Shown one piece after another: positions 8,259 to 16,761 of a stretch of DNA of 44,267 nt. The stretch lies in the NCBI GenBank assembly GCA_900557035.1, contig USRA01000012.1, positions 1-44,267 on the forward strand, given 5' to 3'. Within the stretch, counting starts at the first letter, position 1, and each line of letters opens with the position of its first letter. The DNA comes from an uncultured Prevotella sp. Lineage in GTDB: Bacteria > Bacteroidota > Bacteroidia > Bacteroidales > Bacteroidaceae. The position numbers were made by a program, and so were the translations under genes. The notes under the pieces are model-generated. The model made no database searches, had not been told where the DNA came from, and saw nothing but the letters and a program-made list of their open reading frames with translations.

Positions 8259-11033
8259 TTAAAATTGTACACTCAATCCCAGCGAATAGGTACGGTAGAG
8301 CGGATAGTTGCGCTTGTCGTCAATACCCATCGTGCTGTTCACAACATAGCTGTTGATCATCGGCGTAAGCCCCTTGTAGCTTGTAATGGTTCCGAGGTTG
8401 CTGACGTTGCACGACACTCGCAATGAGCGGATGACGCGGCTCTTCAACGGCACGTTGTAGCCTATCGTCAGATGCTCGAAGTTCAGATAGTCGCCCTTCT
8501 CCAGCCAGTAGTCGGACACGCGCTGGTCAACGATGTTCTTTTCCGGCGCACCTTTCAGCACGTTATAGTCGGGGAAGCACGACATATTGTTGTAGGCAAG
8601 TCCCGTTCCGTTGAATATCTTGTGTCCGAACGCTCCGTTCATCTGCAAGGCGACATAAAAGTCCTTGTATCTGAAACTGATGTTCGAGCCGAGTGTCACC
8701 TTCGGCGTAGCCTGTCCCGCGATGTAACGGTCGCCGCCGTCGCTCAGGTCAACCTTTCCGTTGCGGTCGAGGTCCTCAATGTCGTAGGAGTAGCTTCCGT
8801 TCTCGTTCTTGACGAGTCCCTTGCAGTGGGGCAGGTAAAAGACACCGAGAGGTTGCCCAACAATCTGATAGACAACATTGTTGTCGCCGCCGTTCTGTCC
8901 GGCACCGTCCAAAGAACCGATTGCCGTGACATCTGCTGCCGACATATTCATTCCGTTGTAAGAGCCACTGAGGGAAATGAGCTTGTTGCTCTGGAATGAC
9001 AGGTTCATGTTGATGTTCAGTTCCATGTCTTTCTTGCTGACGGGCTGAACCGACAAGCCAAGCTCAAAACCTCGGTTTGACATGGCGCCGATATTCGCCA
9101 GCAGGGTGTTGTAGGCAAACGGAGGCACCGGCACCTCGTAGGCATAGAGCATATCCGTGGTCTTTGAATAGTAATATTCGGCTGTGAGCATCAGACGGTT
9201 GGCGAAGAAGCCGAGATCTGCGCCGATGTTGAACGTGGTCTTCGTCTCCCATTTCAAGTCGGGATTGTTGTTTCTCACCATGCCGAGTGTCACCGTTGGC
9301 GAACTCTTTATCGGGACGATGCCCGTCTGCCGTACGGTGTTCATAGTGGTGTAAGCTGATATGCCGCCAAGGTTGCCTGCCTGTCCCAATCCTGTACGGA
9401 GCTTGAGCATTGACAGCGGTTTTACGTCAGAAAGAAAACCCTCCTTCTTCAAGTCCCATGTGAACGACACGGACGGGAAGAATCCCCATGTGTTGCTGTC
9501 GCCCACCATGGACGAACCGTCACCACGGGCATTGACGGACAGTGTATATCTGTCGAGCAGCGTATAGGTTATGCTGCCCATCACGGATGCGAGCGACTGG
9601 TCCTCGTAGGTGCTTTCCGTTCCGCCGTAAGGTCGGGCAGCGGTGGCACCCAGATTGTCATAGCCGAAGTCATTGGTAGGGATGCCCTTGGCATACACCC
9701 AGAAGGCAGTCTTCTTCAGCTTGCGGTATTCGCTGCTCGCCCCAGCAGAAATCTTATGGATGCCGAACTCCTTGTTGAAGTCAACGGACACGTTGCCGAG
9801 CCATTCCTCTTTCTTGAACTCGCCACGGTACACGTTGCCCTGCGCCCATACCCATGTAGGACAGAACTGGGCGTTCTCGGTGGAGCCGTACAGATAGGAG
9901 CCGAATGTGGATATGCGCCAGTTGGGGTTGAAGTCATAGCTCAGCTTCACGTGTGCGTCAAAGTTCAAGTCCTTGGAGTCGTTCTTCTCGGCAAGCACGA
10001 TGCCCGGAGGGTTGATTTTAGAGGCAGCCTCATTCTTCAGCCAATTGCCGTTCTCGTCCGTTCCTGCCGGGAACGTTGGGTTTTGGCAGGCTGCGGAGTA
10101 AAACAGCATCTGCGTGTCGAAGATGTCATGGTTCTTGAATGAAGAGCCGAACACGCCGAAGTCACCCGTCAGTCGGTCGTCGAAGGCTTTCTGCGTGACA
10201 TCCACCTTGGCTACAAACACGCCGTAGTCCATATTCTTGATGATGGTGTTGTGATCCATCATACCGAACGAGGCACGGTAGTTTGACTGCTGAGTACCGC
10301 CGCTGAACGCAAGGTAATGGTTGTTTACCAGACCTGTGCGTGTTATCACCTTGTAGGTGTCGGTGTTGTAGCCTCCGTTGTTGCAATACACGCCCAAAGC
10401 CTTTGCCGTGGCAACATACTCAGCGGCATTAAGCATGTTGAGGTGCTTGTACATCTGCTCAAAGCCGACATTACCCTCATACGAAATTTGGAATCCGCGC
10501 CCCGTGCCTTTCTTGGTCTTCACCTCAATTACACCGGATGCACCGCGCGAGCCGTACATGGCTGTCTCTGCCGCATTCTTCAATATGCGAAAACTCTCGA
10601 TGTCGGCAGGGTATATCGTGGAAAGCGTAAGCACGTCAGAAGTCACGCCATCGATAAGCACCAACGGATCGTTGCCTCCGATGATGGAGGTGGTACCACG
10701 GACACGCACACTGTTGAGCATAGCCATCCTATCCAGACCGTTGGATGTCACGTTGACACCAGCCGCCTGACCGCTCAACACGTCAAGGGCATTGTTGGCT
10801 GCACCCTTGCCTGTATGGTCTCCCAACACCTTTACTATACTGTTCCCATTGCCAATGGAATCCTTCTCCTCTATAGGGACCTGCTTTTGCGCATGGGTCA
10901 TAGCACTACAAAAGAGTGCAAAGAAAAGGGATGTCTTCGGTAAGCCAAATGTCCTAAACGAACTTGCCAGCTTTGGCTTGGCTGAAAAACGAGGGACGGA
11001 ACCCGATATAAAAACTTTTTTCCTCTCTGCCAT
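8259..11033 (-). CDS. SusC/RagA family TonB-dependent outer-membrane transporter, N-terminally short
   Basis: A 924-residue TonB-linked barrel: plug region from about residue 80 (NALDVLSGQAAGVNVTSNG, VRVRGTTSIIGGNDPLVLIDG, MYGSRGASGVIEVKTKKG), then beta-barrel strands to the terminal aromatic YSLGLSVQF. It imports the ligand handed over by the adjacent SusD. Two oddities stand out. The signal peptide has a long basic n-region of about 33 residues before LFFALFCSAMTHAQ. The carboxypeptidase-regulatory-like domain usual before the plug is missing, and no clear TonB box (EEVVV type) is seen. The start at 11033 fits the promoter at 11075. No regulator gene (hybrid two-component, SusR or ECF sigma/anti-sigma) lies next to it. 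Confidence 0.93.
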   Translation of the reverse strand: MAERKKVFISGSVPRFSAKPKLASSFRTFGLPKTSLFFALFCSAMTHAQKQVPIEEKDSIGNGNSIVKVLGDHTGKGAANNALDVLSGQAAGVNVTSNGLDRMAMLNSVRVRGTTSIIGGNDPLVLIDGVTSDVLTLSTIYPADIESFRILKNAAETAMYGSRGASGVIEVKTKKGTGRGFQISYEGNVGFEQMYKHLNMLNAAEYVATAKALGVYCNNGGYNTDTYKVITRTGLVNNHYLAFSGGTQQSNYRASFGMMDHNTIIKNMDYGVFVAKVDVTQKAFDDRLTGDFGVFGSSFKNHDIFDTQMLFYSAACQNPTFPAGTDENGNWLKNEAASKINPPGIVLAEKNDSKDLNFDAHVKLSYDFNPNWRISTFGSYLYGSTENAQFCPTWVWAQGNVYRGEFKKEEWLGNVSVDFNKEFGIHKISAGASSEYRKLKKTAFWVYAKGIPTNDFGYDNLGATAARPYGGTESTYEDQSLASVMGSITYTLLDRYTLSVNARGDGSSMVGDSNTWGFFPSVSFTWDLKKEGFLSDVKPLSMLKLRTGLGQAGNLGGISAYTTMNTVRQTGIVPIKSSPTVTLGMVRNNNPDLKWETKTTFNIGADLGFFANRLMLTAEYYYSKTTDMLYAYEVPVPPFAYNTLLANIGAMSNRGFELGLSVQPVSKKDMELNINMNLSFQSNKLISLSGSYNGMNMSAADVTAIGSLDGAGQNGGDNNVVYQIVGQPLGVFYLPHCKGLVKNENGSYSYDIEDLDRNGKVDLSDGGDRYIAGQATPKVTLGSNISFRYKDFYVALQMNGAFGHKIFNGTGLAYNNMSCFPDYNVLKGAPEKNIVDQRVSDYWLEKGDYLNFEHLTIGYNVPLKSRVIRSLRVSCNVSNLGTITSYKGLTPMINSYVVNSTMGIDDKRNYPLYRTYSLGLSVQF

Positions 11034-11074
11034 ATTCTATTTCTCTTTATGGTGGTCGTAATGGATTGAGACAA

Positions 11075-11082
11075 CAAAGATA
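11075..11082 (-). promoter_or_regulatory. -7 promoter element of susC
   Basis: The minus strand reads TATCTTTG, matching TAnnTTTG, about 42 bases before the susC ATG. The -33 TTTG is not convincing, as expected for a promoter that needs an activator. Confidence 0.55.
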
Positions 11083-11185
11083 AGGGGCTATGGGTAAAGA
11101 TGTATCTGCCGCATAATAAATTTATATAATATTAACGGTTTTCATTGCGGTTTTGTCGATAAAAAATCAACTGGCAGTATATCTG

Positions 11186-11227
11186 TTGTTTAAATATGAA
11201 TTTATGTTGTTTAAGTATGGATTTATG
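11186..11227. repeat. 21-bp tandem direct repeat upstream of susC
   Basis: Two adjacent 21-bp units (11186-11206 and 11207-11227) of the form TTGTTTAARTATGRATTTATG differ only at two A/G positions. They lie about 105-150 bases upstream of the susC -7 element and directly before the pabB remnant. A regulator-binding site with two-turn spacing is possible. No gene covers 11034-11235. Confidence 0.75.
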
Positions 11228-11235
11228 TGTTCTTT

Positions 11236-11403
11236 GTGTATGTAAAAGATTTATTTCAAGTCAATGTCTTCAGGAGTGTTCTTCTTCAGACAGGTTCAGA
11301 AATCAGCGGAACGCTGCCGATGGACTATCAAAATCACATTGGAGACATCTTGGATGTTATACTGCCCGCAGGCTCCATAACGGGTGCGCCCAAGGACGAG
11401 TAA
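11236..11403 (+). pseudogene. pabB: Remnant of pabB (aminodeoxychorismate synthase component I)
   Basis: The frame ending at TAA 11401-11403 reads VYVKDLFQVNVFRSV, then SEISGTLPMDYQNHIGDIL, then LPAGSITGAPKDE and stop. The block ILPAGSITGAPK is a signature of chorismate-binding enzymes, and the preceding LF-V--FR-V and G-LP-DY---IGDIL pattern fits PabB of Bacteroidetes. Only about 53 of some 330 residues remain: the 5' part is replaced by AT-rich DNA and the 21-bp repeats, and the frame stops at once after the motif. There is no plausible start. It is a decayed fragment left by a deletion or by arrival of the neighbouring SusCD block. Confidence 0.75.
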
Positions 11404-11498
11404 TTAGAGAAAAGAATATGATTACAAGGCAAATAAGCATTTTTTCGTTAACACAACGTTATATTTTCATCATTTTTCGGTGTTTTTGTACAATTCTC

Positions 11499-11529
11499 TT
11501 TGTCATTTGTTACTTTTTTACTATATTTG
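11499..11529 (+). promoter_or_regulatory. Bacteroidota-type promoter of sppA
   Basis: TTTG (11499-11502), a 19-base spacer and TATATTTG (11522-11529) precede the ATG at 11570 by about 40 bases. It probably drives sppA-lpxK-punA-thiL. Confidence 0.7.
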
Positions 11530-11569
11530 CAGAAAAATAAATCAGTATCAACGTAATATAGACAGAATT

Positions 11570-13354
11570 ATGAAGCAATTTTTCAAGAATGTCGCAGCTA
11601 CTATCGTAGGTATCTTCGGATTCGGAATCATCATGATGATTCTCGCCGTCATCACACTCATTGGTATGGTGTGCAACAGCAGCAAGACTCCTTCACTGAA
11701 AGACAACTCTGTGATGGTGATGAAGCTGCAAGGTCAGATCAACGACCAGGCAAACGACGACTGGTTGGGACAGCTCACCGGTAACCAATATAACAACCTT
11801 GGCATGAACAATATCCTCTCAGCCATCAAGAAGGCAAAACAGGAGGATAAGGTGAAGGGTATCTATCTGGAAACGGGTATTCTGAGTACAGACTACGCTA
11901 CATTGCAGGAAATTCGCAACGCTCTTGCCGACTTCAAGAAGAGCGGCAAGTGGATCATCGCCTATGGTGATGCCATGACGCAAGGTGGATATTACCTGGC
12001 TTCGGTTGCCAACAAGATATATGTGAACCCGGAAGGTTCGGTAGATTGGCACGGTATTGCCTCACAGACACAATATATAAAAGATGTGGCTGCCAAATTT
12101 GGCGTTCACTTCACCATTGTAAAGGTGGGCAAATACAAGAGCTTCACCGAGATGTACACAGAGGACAAGATGAGCGATGCCAACCGAGAACAGGTTACCC
12201 GATATATCGGAGGGCTCTGGAATCAGATTCTGTCTGATGTCAGCAAGAGCCGAAACATTTCCAAGGATTCCCTGAATCGCTATGCAGACGGACTTATGGC
12301 ATTCGATGACACCAAGCTCCTGAAATCCAGAAAGATGGTAGATGGATTCTGCTATTATGATGAAATCAGAGACGTGATAAAGAAACAGCTCGGTCTGAAA
12401 ACCGACGAGAAGATTTGTCAGGTATCTATGGGCGATGTAAACGCAGCAGTAGATAACAGTAACCTCCTTGGCGACCAGATTGCTGTATATTATTGCCAGG
12501 GAGAAATCGTAAGAGTAGCAACTCCTGGCGCATTCGGCAGCGAGCAGCAGATTGTGAGCAACGACGTGATCCAGGATCTGCAGGATCTGGGCAACGACAA
12601 GAACATCAAGGCTGTGGTACTCCGCATCAACTCCGGTGGTGGCGATGCCTATGCCTCAGAACAGATCTGGCGTGCAGTCAGTCAGCTCAACAAGAAGAAA
12701 CCTGTGGTGGTATCCATGGGAGGCATGGCTGCTTCGGGTGCATATTATATGAGTATGGGTGCTAGCTATATCATGGCTCAGCCAACAACACTGACCGGTA
12801 GCATCGGTATCTTCGGTGCCCTGCCAGACTTCAGTGACCTGATGACCAAGAAGCTGGGATTCAAATATGACGAGGTTAAGACCAACCGCAACAGTGCCTA
12901 TGGCAGTGCCGGCAGTGCTCGTCCTTGGAGCGCAGAAGAAATCGGTCATCTCCAGGCTTATGTAAACCGTGGCTATGGTCTCTTCCGCCAGCGTGTGGCT
13001 GATGGCAGAAAGATGAAGACCGAGGAAGTGGAGAAGATTGCACAAGGAAGAGTATGGCTCGGAACCGACGCCAAAAACATCAAACTGATTGACGGTTTTG
13101 GCAGTCTCGACGACGCTGTTGCCAAGGCAGCCCAACTTGCCAAGACTTCCGATTACGGAACCACAGAATATCCTATGCCTGCAGACTGGATAGACCAGCT
13201 TTTAGACGGACTGTCAGGCAGCAGCGGCAACTATCTCGATGAGCAGTTACGACTCACACTGGGTGACCTTTACCAACCATTCATGATGATTCGCAACATC
13301 AAGGAGAAAGAACCAGTGCAGGCAGCAATGCCATTCGTACTGAATATACATTAA
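11570..13354 (+). CDS. sppA: Signal peptide peptidase SppA, 67 kDa type (S49)
   Basis: A 594-residue membrane serine protease that degrades released signal peptides. An N-terminal transmembrane segment (about 9-35) is followed by two tandem S49 domains. The Ser/Lys dyad is visible: Lys190 in VGKYKSFTEMY and Ser389 in GGMAASGAYYMSMG, with the LTGSIGIFG block after it. The length equals the double-domain bacterial form. The frame is open upstream to 11480, but that stretch contains the promoter, so MKQFFKNV at 11570 is the start. Confidence 0.95.
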   Translation: MKQFFKNVAATIVGIFGFGIIMMILAVITLIGMVCNSSKTPSLKDNSVMVMKLQGQINDQANDDWLGQLTGNQYNNLGMNNILSAIKKAKQEDKVKGIYLETGILSTDYATLQEIRNALADFKKSGKWIIAYGDAMTQGGYYLASVANKIYVNPEGSVDWHGIASQTQYIKDVAAKFGVHFTIVKVGKYKSFTEMYTEDKMSDANREQVTRYIGGLWNQILSDVSKSRNISKDSLNRYADGLMAFDDTKLLKSRKMVDGFCYYDEIRDVIKKQLGLKTDEKICQVSMGDVNAAVDNSNLLGDQIAVYYCQGEIVRVATPGAFGSEQQIVSNDVIQDLQDLGNDKNIKAVVLRINSGGGDAYASEQIWRAVSQLNKKKPVVVSMGGMAASGAYYMSMGASYIMAQPTTLTGSIGIFGALPDFSDLMTKKLGFKYDEVKTNRNSAYGSAGSARPWSAEEIGHLQAYVNRGYGLFRQRVADGRKMKTEEVEKIAQGRVWLGTDAKNIKLIDGFGSLDDAVAKAAQLAKTSDYGTTEYPMPADWIDQLLDGLSGSSGNYLDEQLRLTLGDLYQPFMMIRNIKEKEPVQAAMPFVLNIH

Positions 13355-13392
13355 TATATATATAATAAGGTATAAAAAAAAGAAGTGAGGAA

Positions 13393-14562
13393 ATGAGAAC
13401 AGAAGGAGATCTGATAAAGATCAACGATTGGCTGCTACCGCTCAGTTGGATATACGGCAGCATCGTAAGATTCCGCAACTGGCTCTTCGACATCGGATTG
13501 AAAAAGAGCCGCGACTTCTCGATTCCCGTCATTTCGGTGGGCAATATCACCGTGGGCGGTTCGGGAAAGACCCCGCATGTGGAATACTTGATTCGCCTCT
13601 TGCACGACAAGGTGAAAATTGCCGTGCTATCACGTGGATACAAACGCAAGAGCCACGGATATGTACTTGCAGATGAAAATACAGAAATGTCGGATATCGG
13701 TGATGAGCCATTCCAGATGCACCAGAAGTTTTCTGATATCTACGTAGCGGTAGATGCCAAACGAGTAAGAGGCATCAACAACCTGCAAAGCAACGAGGAG
13801 ACCCAGGATGTAGATGTGGTATTGCTTGATGATGCCTTCCAGCATCGCTATGTCAAGCCAGGCATCAATATCCTTCTGGTAGATTATCATCGTCTCATCA
13901 TCTACGACAAGATGCTACCTGCAGGAAGACTACGCGAACCATTAAGCGGAAAGAACCGTGCCGACATCGTGATTATCACCAAATGTCCGAAGGATCTGAA
14001 ACCTATGGAGTTTCGTGTACTCACCAAGGCTATGGATCTCTATCCTTTCCAGAAACTCTACTTCACCTGCATCGACTACGATACACTGAAGGGTGTTTTC
14101 ACAGGAAAAGAACTGAAAGATCCAAAAGACTATCACGTGCTTCTGCTCACCGGCATAGCATCTCCAAAACAGATGGAGCACGACTTGAAACCGATGGTCA
14201 AGGAGATGAAGTCTCTCTCTTTCGGCGACCATCACCGCTTCAAGAACAAAGACATTGACCGCATCAATGAGGCATTCGAAGCCTTGCCGGAACCACGCAT
14301 CATCATCACAACAGAAAAGGATGCCGTGAGACTGAGAGAGGCAGAAGGACTCTACGAGAGTGTGAAAGAAAGCATGTACGAATTGCCTATCAAGGTAAGC
14401 TTCATGCTTGACCAAGAAGATAATTTTAACGAAAAGATAATAAGCTATGTACGAAAAAATTCAAGAAACAGCATCCTGGCTAAGAGAAAGGATGAGCACA
14501 AGTCCGAAGACTGCAATCATTCTGGGAACAGGTCTCGGACAATTAGCTTCAGAAATAACTGA
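13393..14562 (+). CDS. lpxK: Tetraacyldisaccharide 4'-kinase LpxK
   Basis: A 389-residue lipid A enzyme that phosphorylates the 4' position of the disaccharide precursor at the inner membrane. An N-terminal membrane-associated helix (LLPLSWIYGSIVRFRNWLF) is followed by the P-loop VGNITVGGSGKTPH at about 49-62, then LSRGYKRKSHGY, GDEPFQMHQK and LLDDAFQHR, all LpxK hallmarks. It follows sppA by 38 bases. The last 38 residues are coded within the first 116 bases of punA in another frame; this tail (SILAKRKDEHKSEDC and on) looks unlike a folded domain. Confidence 0.95.
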   Translation: MRTEGDLIKINDWLLPLSWIYGSIVRFRNWLFDIGLKKSRDFSIPVISVGNITVGGSGKTPHVEYLIRLLHDKVKIAVLSRGYKRKSHGYVLADENTEMSDIGDEPFQMHQKFSDIYVAVDAKRVRGINNLQSNEETQDVDVVLLDDAFQHRYVKPGINILLVDYHRLIIYDKMLPAGRLREPLSGKNRADIVIITKCPKDLKPMEFRVLTKAMDLYPFQKLYFTCIDYDTLKGVFTGKELKDPKDYHVLLLTGIASPKQMEHDLKPMVKEMKSLSFGDHHRFKNKDIDRINEAFEALPEPRIIITTEKDAVRLREAEGLYESVKESMYELPIKVSFMLDQEDNFNEKIISYVRKNSRNSILAKRKDEHKSEDCNHSGNRSRTISFRNN

Positions 14563-15256
14563 TAGTTACGAATTCCCATATAGTGAAATTCCTAACTTCC
14601 CGGTATCTACCGTAGAAGGACATGCAGGCAAGCTCATCTTCGGAAAGCTGGGCGGCAAGGACATCATGGCGATGGAAGGCAGATTCCACTTCTATGAGGG
14701 ATATAATATGAAGGAAGTAACCTTCCCTGAGCGCGTGATGTTCGAGTTGGGCATCGAGACCCTCTTCGTAAGCAATGCCTCTGGCGGCATGAACCCTAAG
14801 TTCCAGATTGGCGACCTGATGGTTATCGACGACCACATCAACTTCTTCCCAGAGCATCCATTGCGTGGCAAGAACTTCCCTACCGGTCCTCGCTTCCCTG
14901 ATATGCACGAGGCATACGACAAGCAGCTCCGTAATCTTGCCGACGAGATTGCCAAGGAGAAGGATATTCCTGTTCAGCATGGTGTATATGTGGGCGTCCA
15001 GGGTCCTACCTTCGAGACTCCGGCAGAGTACCGCATGTACCGAACCCTGGGTGGTGACGCTGTAGGCATGAGCACCGTTCCTGAGGTGATCGTGGCCCGC
15101 CATTGCGGCATCAAGGTATTCGGCATCAGCATCATCACCGACCTCGGCGGCTTCGACGTTCCTGTAGAGGTAAGCCATGAGGAGGTACAGATTGCTGCCA
15201 ATGCTGCTCAGCCTAAGATGACTGAGATTATGCGAGAAATGATTCGCAGAAGCTAA
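14447..15256 (+). CDS. punA: Purine-nucleoside phosphorylase (inosine/guanosine type, PNP/MTAP family)
   Basis: A 269-residue trimeric-type PNP that splits inosine and guanosine with phosphate in purine salvage. Motifs: ILGTGLGQLASEI (phosphate site) at about 25-37, SNASGGMNPKFQIGD, GVYVGVQGPTFETPAEYRM and GGDAVGMSTVPEVIVARHCG (base and ribose site). The N-terminus MYEKIQETASWLRERM is normal for the family, so the start at 14447, inside lpxK, appears genuine and gives a 116-base overlap. Confidence 0.94.
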   Translation: MYEKIQETASWLRERMSTSPKTAIILGTGLGQLASEITDSYEFPYSEIPNFPVSTVEGHAGKLIFGKLGGKDIMAMEGRFHFYEGYNMKEVTFPERVMFELGIETLFVSNASGGMNPKFQIGDLMVIDDHINFFPEHPLRGKNFPTGPRFPDMHEAYDKQLRNLADEIAKEKDIPVQHGVYVGVQGPTFETPAEYRMYRTLGGDAVGMSTVPEVIVARHCGIKVFGISIITDLGGFDVPVEVSHEEVQIAANAAQPKMTEIMREMIRRS

Positions 15257-15291
15257 TCATAAAGTTCAACATTCAAAGTTCAAAGTAAAAA

Positions 15292-16401
15292 TTGGATATA
15301 GCTAAGTTGGGTGAGTTTGGACTGATAGACCATCTCACCAAAGGATATGAAAACAAGAATGCCTCTACTGTTTATGGCGTAGGCGATGACTGTGCGGTGA
15401 TGCACTATCCCGACAAGGAGGTGCTGATGACTACCGACATGCTGATGGAAGGTGTACATTTCGACCTGACCTATATTGATATGCAGCATTTGGGTTACAA
15501 GAGTGCCATGGTCAATATCAGCGACATCTTCGCCATGAACGGAACGCCACGCCAGATGGTGGTAAGCATCGCACTGAGCAAGCGTTTCAAGGTAGAAGAT
15601 CTTGATGAATTCTACAGAGGTCTGCGTATGGCTTGCGATAAGTTTGGCGTTGACATCGTAGGTGGCGACACCACTTCTTCGCTCACCGGTCTTGCCATCA
15701 GCATCACCTGCATTGGTGAAGCTGCAAAGGAAGATATCGTATATCGCAGCGGTGCTAAGGAAACAGACCTCATCTGTGTAACAGGCGACCTGGGTGCTGC
15801 CTATATGGGTCTGCAACTTCTGGAACGTGAAAAGGCAGTATATTACGGACAGGTAGAAGACATCCGCAAGAAGATGTCAGAGGCAAAGGCGCAGGGTGAC
15901 GACCAGAAGTTGGCTGCCCTCAACAAAGACTTGCAGGAAATGCGTAACTTCCAGCCAGACTTCGCCGGCAAGGAATACCTGCTGCAGCGTCAGCTTCAGC
16001 CAGAAGCTCGCGGCGACATCATAGCCCAGCTCCATGAGGCAGGCATCCGCCCTACCGCTATGATGGATATCAGCGACGGCTTGAGCAGCGAGTTGATGCA
16101 CATCTGCGAACAGAGCAACTGCGGCTGTCGTGTCTATGAGAAGAATATCCCTATCGACTACCAGACAGCAGTTCAGGCAGAGGAATTCAATATGAACCTC
16201 ACTACCTGTGCCATGAACGGTGGCGAAGACTATGAGCTTCTCTTTACCGTTCCTATCGGCGACCATGCCAAGATTGAGGAAATGGAAGGTGTGAAGCAGA
16301 TTGGTTACATCACTAAGGAGAGCCTTGGCAAGTTCCTCATTACCCGCGATGGTCAGGAATTCGAACTCAAGGCGCAGGGATGGAATCCTCTGAAAGACTA
16401 G
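15292..16401 (+). CDS. thiL: Thiamine-monophosphate kinase, TTG start
   Basis: A 369-residue kinase that phosphorylates thiamine monophosphate to the diphosphate cofactor. Landmarks: LGEFGLIDHL at the N-terminus, VGDDCAVM near 26, TTDMLMEGVHFDL near 47, VGGDTTSS near 123, TGDLGAAYMG near 165 and MMDISDGLSSEL near 259. The only in-frame start is TTG at 15292: a TAA lies six bases upstream and the next ATG would remove conserved sequence. A Lys/Glu/Gln-rich stretch near 188-219 (VEDIRKKMSEAKAQGDDQK and on) looks like a short coiled-coil insertion relative to the usual enzyme. It is last in the sppA-lpxK-punA-thiL cluster. Confidence 0.94.
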   Translation: MDIAKLGEFGLIDHLTKGYENKNASTVYGVGDDCAVMHYPDKEVLMTTDMLMEGVHFDLTYIDMQHLGYKSAMVNISDIFAMNGTPRQMVVSIALSKRFKVEDLDEFYRGLRMACDKFGVDIVGGDTTSSLTGLAISITCIGEAAKEDIVYRSGAKETDLICVTGDLGAAYMGLQLLEREKAVYYGQVEDIRKKMSEAKAQGDDQKLAALNKDLQEMRNFQPDFAGKEYLLQRQLQPEARGDIIAQLHEAGIRPTAMMDISDGLSSELMHICEQSNCGCRVYEKNIPIDYQTAVQAEEFNMNLTTCAMNGGEDYELLFTVPIGDHAKIEEMEGVKQIGYITKESLGKFLITRDGQEFELKAQGWNPLKD

Positions 16402-16465
16402 TTTAACGAATCGCTTTCTCTGAGGAAGAAAACCGAAAGAGGCGATTTTAGTTAATAAACATTAA

Positions 16466-16494
16466 GCAAGAGAAAATATTTGGTTTTCTCTTGC
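16466..16494 (+). terminator. Hairpin after thiL, overlapping the tRNA-Phe promoter
   Basis: GCAAGAGAAAA (16466-16476) and TTTTCTCTTGC (16484-16494) form a perfect 11-bp stem with a 7-base loop. No T run follows directly, so termination is uncertain. The right arm contains the CTTG that serves as the -33 box of the tRNA-Phe promoter. Confidence 0.5.
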
Positions 16495-16521
16495 TCAATT
16501 AAAAATTTTGTTGTACCTTTG
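16490..16521 (+). promoter_or_regulatory. Promoter of tRNA-Phe
   Basis: CTTG (16490-16493), a 20-base spacer and TACCTTTG (16514-16521), followed by the GCANCCGC sequence seen at other stable-RNA promoters here, lie 19 bases before the tRNA. Confidence 0.65.
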
Positions 16522-16540
16522 CAACCGCAAAAAGCAAGAT

Positions 16541-16613
16541 GGTGCCATAGCTCAGTTGGTAGAGCAAAGGACTGAAAATCCTTGTGTCCCCGGTTCGATT
16601 CCTGGTGGTACCA
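16541..16613 (+). tRNA. tRNA-Phe (anticodon GAA)
   Basis: A 73-base cloverleaf. Acceptor GGTGCCA pairs with TGGTACC with one G-U pair. The D arm is AGCTCAGTTGGTAGAGC, the anticodon loop CTGAAAA with GAA at 16574-16576, and the T arm has GGTTCGATTCC. The discriminator is A; the CCA end is not encoded. Confidence 0.97.
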
Positions 16614-16629
16614 CTCCTCCTTTCATTTA

Positions 16630-16664
16630 GGCGGTTTCTGACTTCGGTTAGAGCCGCCTTTTTT
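16630..16664 (+). terminator. Terminator after tRNA-Phe
   Basis: GGCGG ... CCGCC with an inner TCTGAC-TTCG-GTTAGA stem (UUCG tetraloop) is followed by six T. Confidence 0.85.
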
Positions 16665-16761
16665 GCATATTCAGAAAAGGAGATAACAAATGTAACGACA
16701 TTAGAAAGTGATATTACTCATTTATTAATTTAAAGATTAACAAAACAATACTTAAAGACTT

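Noticed and set aside
6627..11033. SusCD as a foreign block by base composition
   Set aside because: Sample lines of susC are about 48-50% GC, against about 52% in a mutS2 sample, so composition gives no support; only the pabB remnant hints at rearrangement.
11196..11540. 114-residue open frame over the pabB remnant
   Set aside because: It is in a different frame from the pabB-like sequence and has no recognisable content.
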